Assembly (NCBI GenBank): GCA_020186115.1
Contig: WSYJ01000134.1
Span: forward strand, 124,001 to 188,000
Origin: Histomonas meleagridis
Taxonomy: Eukaryota; Parabasalia; Tritrichomonadida; Dientamoebidae
Direction: 5' to 3'
DNA length: 64,000 bases
Shown piece by piece: positions 42,770-52,599 of the stretch (positions are counted from its first letter, which is position 1; every line of letters starts with the position of its first letter). The notes beneath the pieces were generated by a model. It had not been told where the DNA came from. It did not search any database and saw only the letters and a list, made by a program, of their open reading frames with translations. Both the position numbers and the translations under genes were made by a program.

Positions 42770-42965
42770 ATAGGTTGATAATTTGGGGAATGAACCCGAA
42801 GTTATGCGAAAAACAGTGAAAGAATTACTGGAACTTGGTATTATTAATGTATTACATCTGATATATAACAAAGACACAACACAAATTCTAAAATCGCAAG
42901 TGATTCTTATTGCTAAGAAAATGACTAAAGGAGAAACAATAAAAAAATATATATACTTACCATAA
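42770..42965 (+). pseudogene. Armadillo-type repeat fragment
   Basis: Open frame reading IIWGNEPEVMRKTVKELLE and LGIINVLHLIYNKDTTQILKS, like one to two armadillo repeats (W-GN....R..V.ELG...L). There is no start region or continuation upstream. It ends where the convergent gene ends. Probably a leftover of the same ARM-type family as 5523-6941. Confidence 0.4.
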
Positions 42966-44243
42966 AAATTTTATAAAATACCAAATCATTCCGGTAATCA
43001 AACATAACAAAATCGTGTAAACAGCTAAGATTTGTGACTGCTTAAATCCAGTTGGTTGCCAACTAAGCAATTCTTGACTCTGGATTGAACATTTCTTTTT
43101 CAATGTATCACGAGATTTTTTAGGATCTGCAATTCGAAAATATGATGTTCTTGTTCGAAAGAATTTTTCACGCCTAAATCCCCAAAACCAACACCACTTC
43201 GAGTTTTCTTGAATTGAAATCTTTGATTCTGTTTCAGATTTATATTTTTCGGTTATTTGGGGTACCTCTGATATTTTCAATACTTTACTTCGAACTTTTG
43301 CATTTTTGATTTCCTTATACTGTTGGTGACTATCAGAATAAATCTCATTGTTTTTGAACAGTAATCCAAGTAAACCAATTGGCAAAACGGTTTCAAATAT
43401 TGGAATTAATGATGAATTAAATTTCAATTGCTTCATTACTATATTTGATATAATAGTATATACAACGTCTGAAGGAGGTTTTATGTTTGGGATGTTTCTA
43501 CAAAATACGTCTGTTGTAAAATATTTATTTTCTATCAAAAAAGAAAATAGAGTTAGAGAATTCTTTTTTGAAGCACAACAACTCACTACAACAGATCTAC
43601 ATTCAGGAAAATTGCTAAATATTTTGTTAAAAATTAAAACATCTGACATATTGATTTTATCAACTTGTGAATCTAAATATGAAATGTAGTCGGCTGTAAG
43701 CCTCATAATATTGGCATGATTTCTTGATAAAAAGAGATCTATGCCATCTTCAATTAATTTGGGAAATATTAATTGCCTTTGAGAAAAGTAATTGCTTTTG
43801 TCATATGTTCTTAAAAACAATGATAAAACAGACAATTTACTTTTTGAGGTTTGGATTCTTCTGATTTCGTTGAAAAAAATTGTATCAAATTTGGAAATAT
43901 CTGAAAACATTGGGCTAGTTTTTGTAACATCTGAAAAAGCAGGCTCGACGTTCGATGTTGAGCCTAAAACTAAGTAAACACAAGAAGAGTTTTGATTTAA
44001 ATAAATAATAATATCTGCTGAAGAAGTTAATTTGTATTTAGAAAAATAAAACTGGGATCTTCCTGAGCTAAAGTCTATTATAATGTGCTTTTTGTCGCTT
44101 TCTTCTCCAAATAGTTTTAATTTATTTTTCCCATTTAAAACCTTTCCAAAGATTATATCATACTCACATCCACCTTGAGATAATATTCTGTAAGTATGAT
44201 TTCCATATATAAGATAAGTAAAGAATCTTTTGTATTTTTCCAT
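42957..44243 (-). CDS. Tail-anchored protein of unknown function
   Basis: 428 residues from the ATG at 44243 (MEKYKRFFTYLIYGNH); the TTG upstream is not used. The N-terminal third is beta-rich (HIIIDFSSGRSQFYFSKYKL), the middle helical (FPKLIEDGIDLFLSRNHANI), then a basic Trp/Arg-rich stretch (WCWFWGFRREKFFRTRTS) and a single C-terminal hydrophobic helix (ILAVYTILLCLITGMIWYF) ending IKFLW. The lack of a signal peptide and the extreme C-terminal helix imply a tail anchor in the ER or another endomembrane. The large cytosolic part could be a trafficking or regulatory scaffold; no family recognised. Confidence 0.85.
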   Translation of the reverse strand: MEKYKRFFTYLIYGNHTYRILSQGGCEYDIIFGKVLNGKNKLKLFGEESDKKHIIIDFSSGRSQFYFSKYKLTSSADIIIYLNQNSSCVYLVLGSTSNVEPAFSDVTKTSPMFSDISKFDTIFFNEIRRIQTSKSKLSVLSLFLRTYDKSNYFSQRQLIFPKLIEDGIDLFLSRNHANIMRLTADYISYLDSQVDKINMSDVLIFNKIFSNFPECRSVVVSCCASKKNSLTLFSFLIENKYFTTDVFCRNIPNIKPPSDVVYTIISNIVMKQLKFNSSLIPIFETVLPIGLLGLLFKNNEIYSDSHQQYKEIKNAKVRSKVLKISEVPQITEKYKSETESKISIQENSKWCWFWGFRREKFFRTRTSYFRIADPKKSRDTLKKKCSIQSQELLSWQPTGFKQSQILAVYTILLCLITGMIWYFIKFLW

Positions 44244-44748
44244 CCCAATAACCCAATAAACGTCTTCCAATACAAAAATTTGAGTTGCACAAAAAAATTG
44301 TCTTTTTTGCTGGCAATGATAAACCAGCCTTCTCTTATCCTATTTTAACCATTTTTACAAAATAAACAACAGAAGGACAGTATGTCTTTTAAACATAGAG
44401 TGAGCCAAAGTCTTAATGCTATCATTTATCTTGATTTTCAATTTTTTTTCTTGTCATAAATTTATCTTTAATTATTCAGAATCTGAAATTCAGACAAGAA
44501 GGAATTATGATTTAAATATAAGTAAAAGTCATTTTATTGAAAGGTCAATTAGAATCATATTTTGACATTTTTTATTTTTTTTCATGAAAAATTATCATTC
44601 GTATGTTATAAGATTTTTTACCATGATTAAATTTTCCAAGCCTAAAAAAGACGTTAAGTCACTTGACTTTAATAATCTCGTTGAAAAAGATAAACGATCG
44701 TTTATGTCATATGACATTTTGGGGTGCCCTGGTCAGATCAAAACTAAA
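44244..44748. other. Divergent upstream region before Sec61-beta
   Basis: AT-rich spacer between the tail-anchored gene (minus) and Sec61-beta (plus). Bases 44584-44748 stay open in the Sec61-beta frame but encode nothing Sec61-like. A weak Initiator-like TCACTTGA is at 44659. Confidence 0.45.
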
Positions 44749-44937
44749 ATGGCTAAAGGAGCAGGCGAAACAAAGATTGCTGTTACAGCATCAGCTGGTG
44801 GTGGTGGCTTCAAAATGGGAAAGCGCGGAAAGTATCAAATCGGACAACAGTTCTCCCCTAATGGTGCTTTAATTCTCACGGCCGGTTTAATCGGAACAAC
44901 ACTTCTTCTCCATTTCATTGGTCGTTTCATTCATTAA
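44749..44937 (+). CDS. Sec61-beta subunit of the ER translocon
   Basis: 62 residues starting MAKGAGETKIAVTASAGGGG, a short Gly/Ser-rich cytosolic segment, then FSPNGALILTAGLIGTTLLL as the single tail-anchored transmembrane helix and HFIGRF at the end. This is the layout of Sec61-beta/SecG-type subunits: a Gly-rich patch, the FSP-like motif before the helix, and a very short lumenal end. Sec61-beta joins Sec61-alpha and -gamma in the protein-conducting channel. The frame extends upstream to ATGs at 44584, 44623 and 44704, which would add 55, 42 or 15 residues unlike other Sec61-beta proteins; I prefer the short form. Confidence 0.75.
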   Translation: MAKGAGETKIAVTASAGGGGFKMGKRGKYQIGQQFSPNGALILTAGLIGTTLLLHFIGRFIH

Positions 44938-45221
44938 GTATCTAAACACACTTTACAAATTTTTTGATTTTTAATGATTTCCTTTATTTTTATTTTGAAA
45001 TGGAATTAATTTTATCATTTTCCCTTGAAGAGGAAAAAATCTTGAAAATATCTTTTTTTGGACTTTTGTTCTTCTATTTCACTCGGACATTATTACAATA
45101 TTCTTAATTTTCTTCATTTTAAGCTGAAAACTTTTTTTTTCTTTCATCGATTTTCATTTCAAATAACATGTCTGAAAACAAGGGAAATAATTTTCAAGTT
45201 TATTTCATCATTTAAAAATAT

Positions 45222-45914
45222 CTAGAAGTCATTATGTTGCTCATTTCCTATAAGGCTGTGAACTCTTTCTCCTGTTGATCTGAATAAAACCATTACTCTT
45301 CCAAAAAGAAATATCTGAACTAAAGCGCCCACAGTCCACATTATTCCCGACAATGCACATATTATTTTTGTGAATGTTCCTTCACCTGCAGCTATTGCAT
45401 CAATCATTGTTATAATTCCCATTAATCCTGTATTTTTCAATCCAACCGCTGCATAACCATAACAAAATATATACAAACCTTGTAATGCGAACCATCCCAA
45501 ACCAATATTATTTTCTTTGCAATGATTATAAAGTTTGTGGTAATTAATTTTAAAAGCTAATGGAACCGCAAGTACTCCAATGATAACACCAAACACAACA
45601 TTTGTTCCTGTATTATATCTTGCTCCTGCGCCGCCCACCTTAATTTTTCCAGATACACAGCATGCAATCAAATTAACAATAACAGTCACAAAAAGTGCGT
45701 AAATCTTATAATATGCAATACGAACAACCCATTGACTAATGATTGGAATTTCTTCTGAGATGTCATGATACATGACTGGGTAAAAAGATGGAAAATTAAA
45801 CTGTTTCTCATTTTCGACAATTTCAATGTTTTCTTTTTTAAGCGCTTTTTCTCTTCTGAGAAGTTCTTCTTCCTTTTGTTGGATAGCGTAATATCTCTCT
45901 TCAAGTTTGGACAT
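45222..45914 (-). CDS. SCAMP-type secretory carrier membrane protein
   Basis: 230 residues. An N-terminal coiled coil (RYYAIQQKEEELLRREKAL) precedes FPSFYPVMYHDISEEIP, the typical SCAMP segment before the membrane core (compare NYPP..P..YHDI..EIP). Four hydrophobic segments follow, about 75-95, 105-125, 140-165 and 180-215. SCAMPs cycle through post-Golgi and endosomal membranes and act in exocytosis and endocytosis. The length is slightly short of the animal proteins, which often have extra NPF repeats at the N-terminus; none here. The ATG at 45914 follows an A-rich leader; no clear Initiator. Confidence 0.82.
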   Translation of the reverse strand: MSKLEERYYAIQQKEEELLRREKALKKENIEIVENEKQFNFPSFYPVMYHDISEEIPIISQWVVRIAYYKIYALFVTVIVNLIACCVSGKIKVGGAGARYNTGTNVVFGVIIGVLAVPLAFKINYHKLYNHCKENNIGLGWFALQGLYIFCYGYAAVGLKNTGLMGIITMIDAIAAGEGTFTKIICALSGIMWTVGALVQIFLFGRVMVLFRSTGERVHSLIGNEQHNDF

Positions 45915-46534
45915 TTGGTTTTTTTGAAAACTTTTTTAGCTAAAATTTAACAAGAATAAAACTTTTACTTATTTTTATTTCAGAAATTTTTTTCTCCAAA
46001 CGATTCTAAAATCGTTTATTTCTTTTTTTTCCTGTAACATGATATTATATTCTTACCAATTTATTCGACACACATTAATTTTGATAAAAACCCAAATTTG
46101 TGAAATAAGTCATAAAATAAAATATTATTTATAAATATACTTTTATGCATATGTATTATAAAGACAAACCTTTAATCATTTGAAAACTTTTAACATTAAT
46201 TCGAACTTACAAATGGTGAAACAATGATAGGTTCAATTACATTTTCACCAACATTATCATATGTCAAAGCATTAAGTGAACTTACTTGTACATATTACTT
46301 TTAGAGGACGTTTAAAGACGTTAAACCATTACCTATATAAACCTAACAATTCTTGGGTATCAAAATTATTATTATCTTTTTATAAAACTGTTTTTTATAT
46401 TTGAAAATGAATTTTTAACATTAACAATTTATTTGTTATATATTTTCAAACTTAAAAACAATTCTATAAAAGGGAAATGCATTGACATTGTACTATTCAC
46501 AAAACGATAAAAACGATGTCCAAAATTCAAATCT
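45915..46534. other. Intergenic region with coding-like shred and promoter motif
   Basis: Contains AACGTCCTCT on the minus strand near 46312-46323 and, just after it on the same strand (46200-46300), an open stretch reading YVQVSSLNALTYDNVGENVI ending PFVSSN and a stop, without an ATG. It may be a remnant of a gene 3' end. The rest is AT-rich. Confidence 0.4.
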
Positions 46535-49069
46535 TTATTTGAGCGTTGGCTTGCACCTTGAGTGATAAACTTTGCCATCCGATCCACCAGGCACCATTAC
46601 ACAAATTTGGTCATCCAATAAGTTCTGATTACATTTTTCACATTTCATATTCTTTTGTAGTGTACAATAATTTGTTTGTAACAAACTTTTTTCAAATGTT
46701 TGATCTCTAATAATTGATTTTGTGATTGAAATTCTATTATCCAAATTATGTGATCTCATTGTCAACAAGTTATAAGCCGAAGAAATGATACTCCTAACCT
46801 TTTTAATTGGTGCATTACTTGGGATCATTTGAAGAACTTCTGCCACATTCATATAAGACAAATTATCTTGTATAAATCCGGCGTATTTAGCCACTATATC
46901 CTTTTGGTCGATTTTGTTTAATGCTATAGAGAATGCTTTTTCGGGGTTAGGTGCATCACGGCAAAACTTTTGTATGTCAGCGATAGGGAAAGTGCCATCG
47001 CTTGTAAACAAGTCAATTGCCTTATCGTACTTTTCAGTGAATTGATACAAAAGGTACAAAACCTTTTTGTCAACTTTATCGTTCAAGTTTTTGAATGCTT
47101 CGTTGGGGTTCGTTGATTCGGGGTGGGTCCTTAATATTTCAATAGCTATGTTTAGTATTTCGTCTTTAGCTTCTTGTTTCGATTTACTTCCATTAGCTTT
47201 GAATGCGTTTGTGAACAACAATTTTTCAGTGTTAAAGTTATCGTTATCTATTTCACTTAATATATTAATCAATGATAAAAATGTCTCATTAGCAATACCA
47301 TTACCTCTAATTTTGTTTTCTTTTTGCGTACTAATATATATGCAGTATTGCATCTTATATTTCTCTAAGTTGTTATCACGAATCCATTTTTGGACTGTGT
47401 CAGTGTCATGGTTAGGTGACAACAATGCATTGATGGCTAACTCGGGAGGATTCTTTTCTCGCTTCAAGATCCAACTTAAACTTCCTTTTAGTTTGTCACT
47501 GTCCCTGAACTTTTGGATGGCATATGAAGCCTCTGTTATAAACATTGGGTTGTTCTTGTTGTGGCTAATCATCGCATCGTCCAATTGGTGCCATATGTCA
47601 AACGCTTTTTCTGGTTCGCCGGTGTTCGCTAAGTAGATAGCGTACGCTGGAATGATGTTCACAACTTTGGTGGTTTGGCACTTGTTGATAAAGTCTTGTA
47701 ACAATGACATGTCCAAATTTCCTTCTCTGATTAATTCATCTAATTGCCGACATTGTGATTTGGCTGCATAACACTGCGCTAATGCTGTGTTGACCATAAC
47801 TAAGGTCTTGGGCTCATGGGCAATGTTATCGCGTGAGTATTCAGTCCGGACAAACGATAAAAATTTCAAATAGTCATCAATAAATTTGGGGTCTTTGGCA
47901 TCTAAAACCTTTTCTAATCCTTCAGTGACCGGGTTTGTGTTGTTTAAGAGGGGATATAATGAAATAATGTAATCAATATTTGATATCAATAAATGTCGAG
48001 AAATTAGTTCTAAGGCTTCATGTTGATGTCCTCTTCCCCATAAAACCAAAAATACATCATAAACAACTTGTGAACAAATTGGTCTGCTAAGTTTTGATAA
48101 CATTTGATCAATTTGTGATGACTTGTTCTTGAGGATAACATCGGCGATTTCACCTGCTTGTGGCATCGAGCCGATGATTTTGATGCGCTCATCGGTTACT
48201 ACGACAAGATCATCATCGACCATTGTCATAAATCGAACATTTGGGATATCAAATAAGAGCGGCTCAGTGGTTTCTTCTTGTACTAATGGATATCGATAAA
48301 ATTTCTTTTCGAAGAAAATATAAAAATTATCTTGATAACCAAGTGCATTATTTGGAAAGCCATTTTCCTTGTCGTACTGAAGCATAGTACCACTGGAACC
48401 TTTTTCGCCTGTGATGACCATAAATTCTTTGTATCCGATAAGGAAACTGGATGGAGATACTCGATATACAAAGGGTGTTTCGACTGCTATTTGTGAGAGC
48501 TGTACAGTCTCTTCGGATTCAAAGTAATATTGATTATAAACACCATTGGCATAATAACATATTGAATTCTCACAAATTTCCATCGATATAATTCGATATT
48601 GTGATTGGAACTTTTGTTTCACTACAGGAATTTGTGCAACAAATTCATATACTGTGACATCTAAACCTGTAACAATTGCAAAAATCGATTTTTTTGGAGA
48701 AGAATAACAAACAACTCGATTAGCCTCATCTATAATGGTGTTCTTCAAAGCGCCCGGATAAATAATTTGAACTGGACCTGGTTGTCCGCTCCCTCCAAGC
48801 CAATGAATTATAGCAGCTTTGGGGTTTTCAAAATGATAAATAGAATAAACTTGGAAGTTACTGACAGCAGTAGGAACTCTGCTAATTAGGCCAAATGGGG
48901 AGGTTGGTGAAGGTTTTTCACTAATATAAACACAGCCATCAGTTGAGCCATACCAAATAGTTCCTTTCGGAGCCAACTTGTCTTTTGCAGAGTAAGATAT
49001 TGCTGTTAGTGTTTCGATTTTAACTCCACCTAATGGCGGGAGGTCGGAAACGTTGTTTGGATTTGACAT
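46535..49069 (-). CDS. Vps39/Vps3 (TGFBRAP1)-family HOPS/CORVET subunit
   Basis: 844 residues. The N-terminal ~300 form a citron-homology-type beta-propeller (KGTIWYGSTDGCVYISE, IIHWLGGSGQPG, NRVVCYSSPKKSIFAIVTGL). A long clathrin-heavy-chain-like helical solenoid follows, including LVMVNTALAQCYAAKSQCRQ, which matches the Vps39 domain 1 signature. The C-terminus has the Vps39-2 helix and a Cys-rich end (CEKCNQNLLDDQICVMVPGG, YHSRCK) resembling the usual degenerate RING-like zinc motif. These proteins tether endosomes or lysosome-like vacuoles by binding a Rab7/Rab5-type GTPase and other Vps-C subunits. Which complex it belongs to cannot be told. The frame is intact and the length normal. Confidence 0.82.
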   Translation of the reverse strand: MSNPNNVSDLPPLGGVKIETLTAISYSAKDKLAPKGTIWYGSTDGCVYISEKPSPTSPFGLISRVPTAVSNFQVYSIYHFENPKAAIIHWLGGSGQPGPVQIIYPGALKNTIIDEANRVVCYSSPKKSIFAIVTGLDVTVYEFVAQIPVVKQKFQSQYRIISMEICENSICYYANGVYNQYYFESEETVQLSQIAVETPFVYRVSPSSFLIGYKEFMVITGEKGSSGTMLQYDKENGFPNNALGYQDNFYIFFEKKFYRYPLVQEETTEPLLFDIPNVRFMTMVDDDLVVVTDERIKIIGSMPQAGEIADVILKNKSSQIDQMLSKLSRPICSQVVYDVFLVLWGRGHQHEALELISRHLLISNIDYIISLYPLLNNTNPVTEGLEKVLDAKDPKFIDDYLKFLSFVRTEYSRDNIAHEPKTLVMVNTALAQCYAAKSQCRQLDELIREGNLDMSLLQDFINKCQTTKVVNIIPAYAIYLANTGEPEKAFDIWHQLDDAMISHNKNNPMFITEASYAIQKFRDSDKLKGSLSWILKREKNPPELAINALLSPNHDTDTVQKWIRDNNLEKYKMQYCIYISTQKENKIRGNGIANETFLSLINILSEIDNDNFNTEKLLFTNAFKANGSKSKQEAKDEILNIAIEILRTHPESTNPNEAFKNLNDKVDKKVLYLLYQFTEKYDKAIDLFTSDGTFPIADIQKFCRDAPNPEKAFSIALNKIDQKDIVAKYAGFIQDNLSYMNVAEVLQMIPSNAPIKKVRSIISSAYNLLTMRSHNLDNRISITKSIIRDQTFEKSLLQTNYCTLQKNMKCEKCNQNLLDDQICVMVPGGSDGKVYHSRCKPTLK

Positions 49070-49329
49070 CTCAAGGTGATTGTCACTTTTGTGATGAATT
49101 GACAGAGATCGGTTAAAAGTGGGAGATGGATATAAACGGTCGTCAAGATAAACGTATTTTCTTCAAAAAAAAATTATAACACGAATATTAACGTTATAAA
49201 TGAAATAATTTCATACTATCCAGCAAAAATTTAAGAAGTTAAATATTATTTAAAATTCAAGCAAAACTGAAAAATGTTGAACAACATCATGAATAAAAAA
49301 GTAAATTTATAAAAAGATCATACAATTAA

Positions 49330-50061
49330 AAATTTATTTCACAAAAGCCTTATGTATTTCTTGATGGAATTTAATTGCTGCTCTCTAAATTATTAGTGTT
49401 TTTGTTCGCATAAATGAATCATTTGTGAATGATTTCCATCTGGATTTTATCTCAGAACCATTCGTAAGTAAATATTTGAAACATTTTATCGAACCAAAAA
49501 ATGTTGTATAACCAATTGGTAAAATCCCATTCATTAATAAAATTGCATATTCTATAACGTGACTTTGGAACTGTTCGATTAAAATTAAGATTGATTTGTA
49601 ATGATATTTCTTGAAGTTTTTCGATTTCATCATAGCTAATTATTATTTGAAATTTCATTCGGATTAACGCCTTCTTTCAATAACATATCGTGATGCCCTT
49701 TGTCAATCTCCGAAAGTTTAAGTTTAAGCTGGCAATAGGGAAATTGATTGCTAGACACTTCACATTAGCAGGATTGTGCATTCATCATAAAAAGGATTCG
49801 CTGATTTAAAAGATTTGGAATAAAATGAGTCCTCTTCATCCAATCCACGATATACAGAATTTCACGTTGGTAAATTGAACTATAAGTATTTAAATGTAAC
49901 AAATATGCTGAAAAAGTGTTGGCTATATTTGAATCACGTTCAATTGTTTTATCTTCTGCTCGTAATCGTAGCAAATATTCAATATGTACATTAGAATCTT
50001 TCATTTGTGCAACAAAAGCTGGATATACCAATCGAGAAAAAATATTGATTATTAAATTCAT
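49330..50061 (-). pseudogene. DUF3447/ankyrin pseudogene
   Basis: On the minus strand the start reads NLIINIFSRLVYPAFVAQMK, EYLLRLRAEDKTIERDSNI and YQREILYIVDWMKRTHFIPN, the conserved N-terminus of trichomonad DUF3447 ankyrin proteins, stopping at 49765. Downstream fragments in other frames (KEGVNPNEI, EIEKLQEISLQINLNFN, GSIKCFKYLLTNGSEI, then AAIKFHQEIHKAF) follow the order of the protein at 32866. Several frameshifts and stops show it is dead. It lies head to head with the glycosyltransferase gene. Confidence 0.82.
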
Positions 50062-50182
50062 TGTTTCTTGAGCAGGTACTCATGATCATAAAAATAAATT
50101 TCTTTTTACCAAATGCCGATCAAAGTATATTCAAATTCAGGCAGAATTTATAAACTTTTGAATTTCTAAAAATACGGGTTGG

Positions 50183-52261
50183 ATGTCTGTTTTACTTTGC
50201 TTTTTAGATGTAGCAATATCCTGTTGGTGTGGATTTGAAATATTTTCAATGTTACTGACCAATGTATATGATCCATTTGCAATATTCTCAATTGGAGCAC
50301 CTTTTGGAATTATTTTATCGACATACTTATTCCTATTTTTAAACTATTTTTTCGGCTTTAGTTTAGTAACTGGTATTATTCACATGTTATTTTTATTTAC
50401 ACCATCAGTAATATTAGCATTTTATAATTATTTGATTTTAAATCGAGCAAAAAGATTCAAAATTTTCTATCTCTCAGTTTTAATTTGCGGAGTTTTAATA
50501 CCATTTATTGCAATTGGATATTTATTTTATACGGGACTTATGTATAATGGGGCACAAACTCGAGGATGTGCTTTTGCTGATTTACCATTTCATCTTCAAC
50601 TTGTATCATCTTTTGTATATGGATGTAATTCTGGTCCGCGAAATTCTCTTTTTGATTTCACGTCTGCATTCTATGCGAATTGTTCACTCGCTTATCCAAT
50701 CATTCCAGATTTTTATACAGCCTCACTTCTTGGATGTTATAATGTTAATTATCATCAAGCATTATATATCCCATCACTTATTCCATTATTCTCTACCTTA
50801 TTCCTAATAAGCCGTCTTTCATTATTATTTACAAATCATTGGTTTTGTGGTATTCTTGCTCCATATCTATTTCTTTTAACTGGGGGTCTTGGGTTCAAAT
50901 CATGGATGAACCCCGAAAACCGTCGGGTACTTCACCTTGATTATGTGCACCATTGGACCCCCCGAAAAGACGGTTCTTGGTTCCAAACGGTCGTCCACAT
51001 TTTGTTACCACAACGATCAAGTTTATTTTCATTTCCAATAGTTTATTCATACCTTTACTTATTAATTCGTGAAAATTACATATCTCCATCAGTAAGTACA
51101 TTTATAGGGGCTGGTTTATTAGTTAGTTCCTTACCTCAAGTTCAAGCGCATTCATTAATTGCAATGTTACAATGGACGATAATATTTATTCTCTTAAATA
51201 TTAAATGGACCGACAAGAAGATCTTTCTCAAAGACTTCAAATGCTTTTTTGTCTTGGGGATTATCTCAGTCATATTAGTCATACCACAACTTATACCATT
51301 TTTTAATCGCGTCAGTAAGATGCAAATGAGGTTTGAGCCATTGAGTAAGAATAGTGCATTTAATAACATATTTGAGATGTGGTGGAATTCGCTTGGCTCA
51401 TTTTTCATCTTGGCCAACTTCATTTCACCGTTAACATTTACTTTGAAACATTTTAAGGCGTATCTTCCATCATTATTTGTTTTTTTAGTTGCTAACTACA
51501 TAATGTACCAACATTGGGAACTAGATAACACTAAGATATTTAATGCCTGTTGGTTACCATTAGCAGTAGCATCTTGTTCTCGTATAATATATTATCTCTT
51601 CAAAAGATTTAGTCGAATAGTTTCTATTTTGTTGATTTTCTTCACATGTTTCTCTGGATCTATAGCGGTAACACGTTGTTTCCGATTTCCGTCGCCTTTG
51701 TACTCTGTGGATGAGAACCCGTACGGATTCGCGTCGTGGGTAATCTATAACACACCTCGTGATAGCGTTTGGGCGATCGATTATTGGCACGCGCATCCGA
51801 TTACTGTCTTAGCGGGCAGAAAGGTTTTGCAGGTGTTTCCGGGCTGGTCGCAATCGCATGGAATGGATCCATATGAAAGATTGATCATAATGAATATGCT
51901 GTTGATGAATCCGGAAGACACCGAGTACATAGATAGATATAACGTGAAATATCTTTGCACAAAGGTGAAAATGGGTAACGAATATCAGTACTTCGGTATA
52001 ACGCCTGCAAATAACTCGAGAAAATGGAATTTGATATATGAACAGTTCCCGTACAGAGTTTGGGAAAGAGTGGACAGGGAGGAAAGCGAACAGAATGAAA
52101 CAGATGTGGACGAAGATGTCGATGATGAAAATGCTAATAACGAAAATGATGTTGAAAATGAAAATGATGTTGAAAATGAAAATGATGTTGAAAATAATGT
52201 TGAAAATGAAAATGATGTTGAAAATGTTGGTATGGAAAATGGCGTGGATGATGAAGATTGA
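50183..52261 (+). CDS. GT-C-like polytopic membrane glycosyltransferase
   Basis: 692 residues with about 12 hydrophobic segments over the first 510, then a soluble region and an acidic repeat tail. The first long loop has GCAFADLPFHLQLVSSFVYG, an Asp-containing motif followed by Pro-Phe-His, as in GT-C enzymes that use polyprenyl-phosphate sugars (dolichyl-phosphate-mannose or RgtA-D type). After the membrane region comes HPITVLAGRKVLQVFPGWSQ SHG, a block I know from uncharacterised GT-C-type proteins. Catalytic activity is inferred, not shown. The C-terminus is a run of Asn/Glu/Val/Asp units (VENENDVENEND) coded by 15- and 18-base repeats. Likely ER or Golgi. Start ATG 50183; codons become GC-richer after about 51700. 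Confidence 0.7.
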   Translation: MSVLLCFLDVAISCWCGFEIFSMLLTNVYDPFAIFSIGAPFGIILSTYLFLFLNYFFGFSLVTGIIHMLFLFTPSVILAFYNYLILNRAKRFKIFYLSVLICGVLIPFIAIGYLFYTGLMYNGAQTRGCAFADLPFHLQLVSSFVYGCNSGPRNSLFDFTSAFYANCSLAYPIIPDFYTASLLGCYNVNYHQALYIPSLIPLFSTLFLISRLSLLFTNHWFCGILAPYLFLLTGGLGFKSWMNPENRRVLHLDYVHHWTPRKDGSWFQTVVHILLPQRSSLFSFPIVYSYLYLLIRENYISPSVSTFIGAGLLVSSLPQVQAHSLIAMLQWTIIFILLNIKWTDKKIFLKDFKCFFVLGIISVILVIPQLIPFFNRVSKMQMRFEPLSKNSAFNNIFEMWWNSLGSFFILANFISPLTFTLKHFKAYLPSLFVFLVANYIMYQHWELDNTKIFNACWLPLAVASCSRIIYYLFKRFSRIVSILLIFFTCFSGSIAVTRCFRFPSPLYSVDENPYGFASWVIYNTPRDSVWAIDYWHAHPITVLAGRKVLQVFPGWSQSHGMDPYERLIIMNMLLMNPEDTEYIDRYNVKYLCTKVKMGNEYQYFGITPANNSRKWNLIYEQFPYRVWERVDREESEQNETDVDEDVDDENANNENDVENENDVENENDVENNVENENDVENVGMENGVDDED
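52139..52240 (+). repeat. Minisatellite coding VENEND repeats
   Basis: Short direct repeats of GAAAATGATGTT and GAAAAT units in the 3' end of the glycosyltransferase gene. Length variation between strains is likely. Confidence 0.8.
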
Positions 52262-52599
52262 ATATAATTAAACTGTGAATAATTTATGTAATCTTTTATT
52301 AACATGTTAATAAAATTTTACCTGCTTTAACTGGTTAACCAAATTTTTAAGTTAGCAACAATTCGTTTGTCTTGAATGAAAATGTTTTCCAAAATTAAAT
52401 TTCATTTAACATATCGCTCATATTGTTTTCTTCATGTATTTCAGTAGCAACTTCACAAAGCGCTCAAATAAACAAAGTTTTTTAAAGCAACTCAAGCAAC
52501 TGGTCACAGCCAATGAAAGGCCAACTTTAAACATAGGTTTCCATAATATATACGTTAAAAATCGTTACATAATTTAGTTAAATTAATTTAATATCCAAT

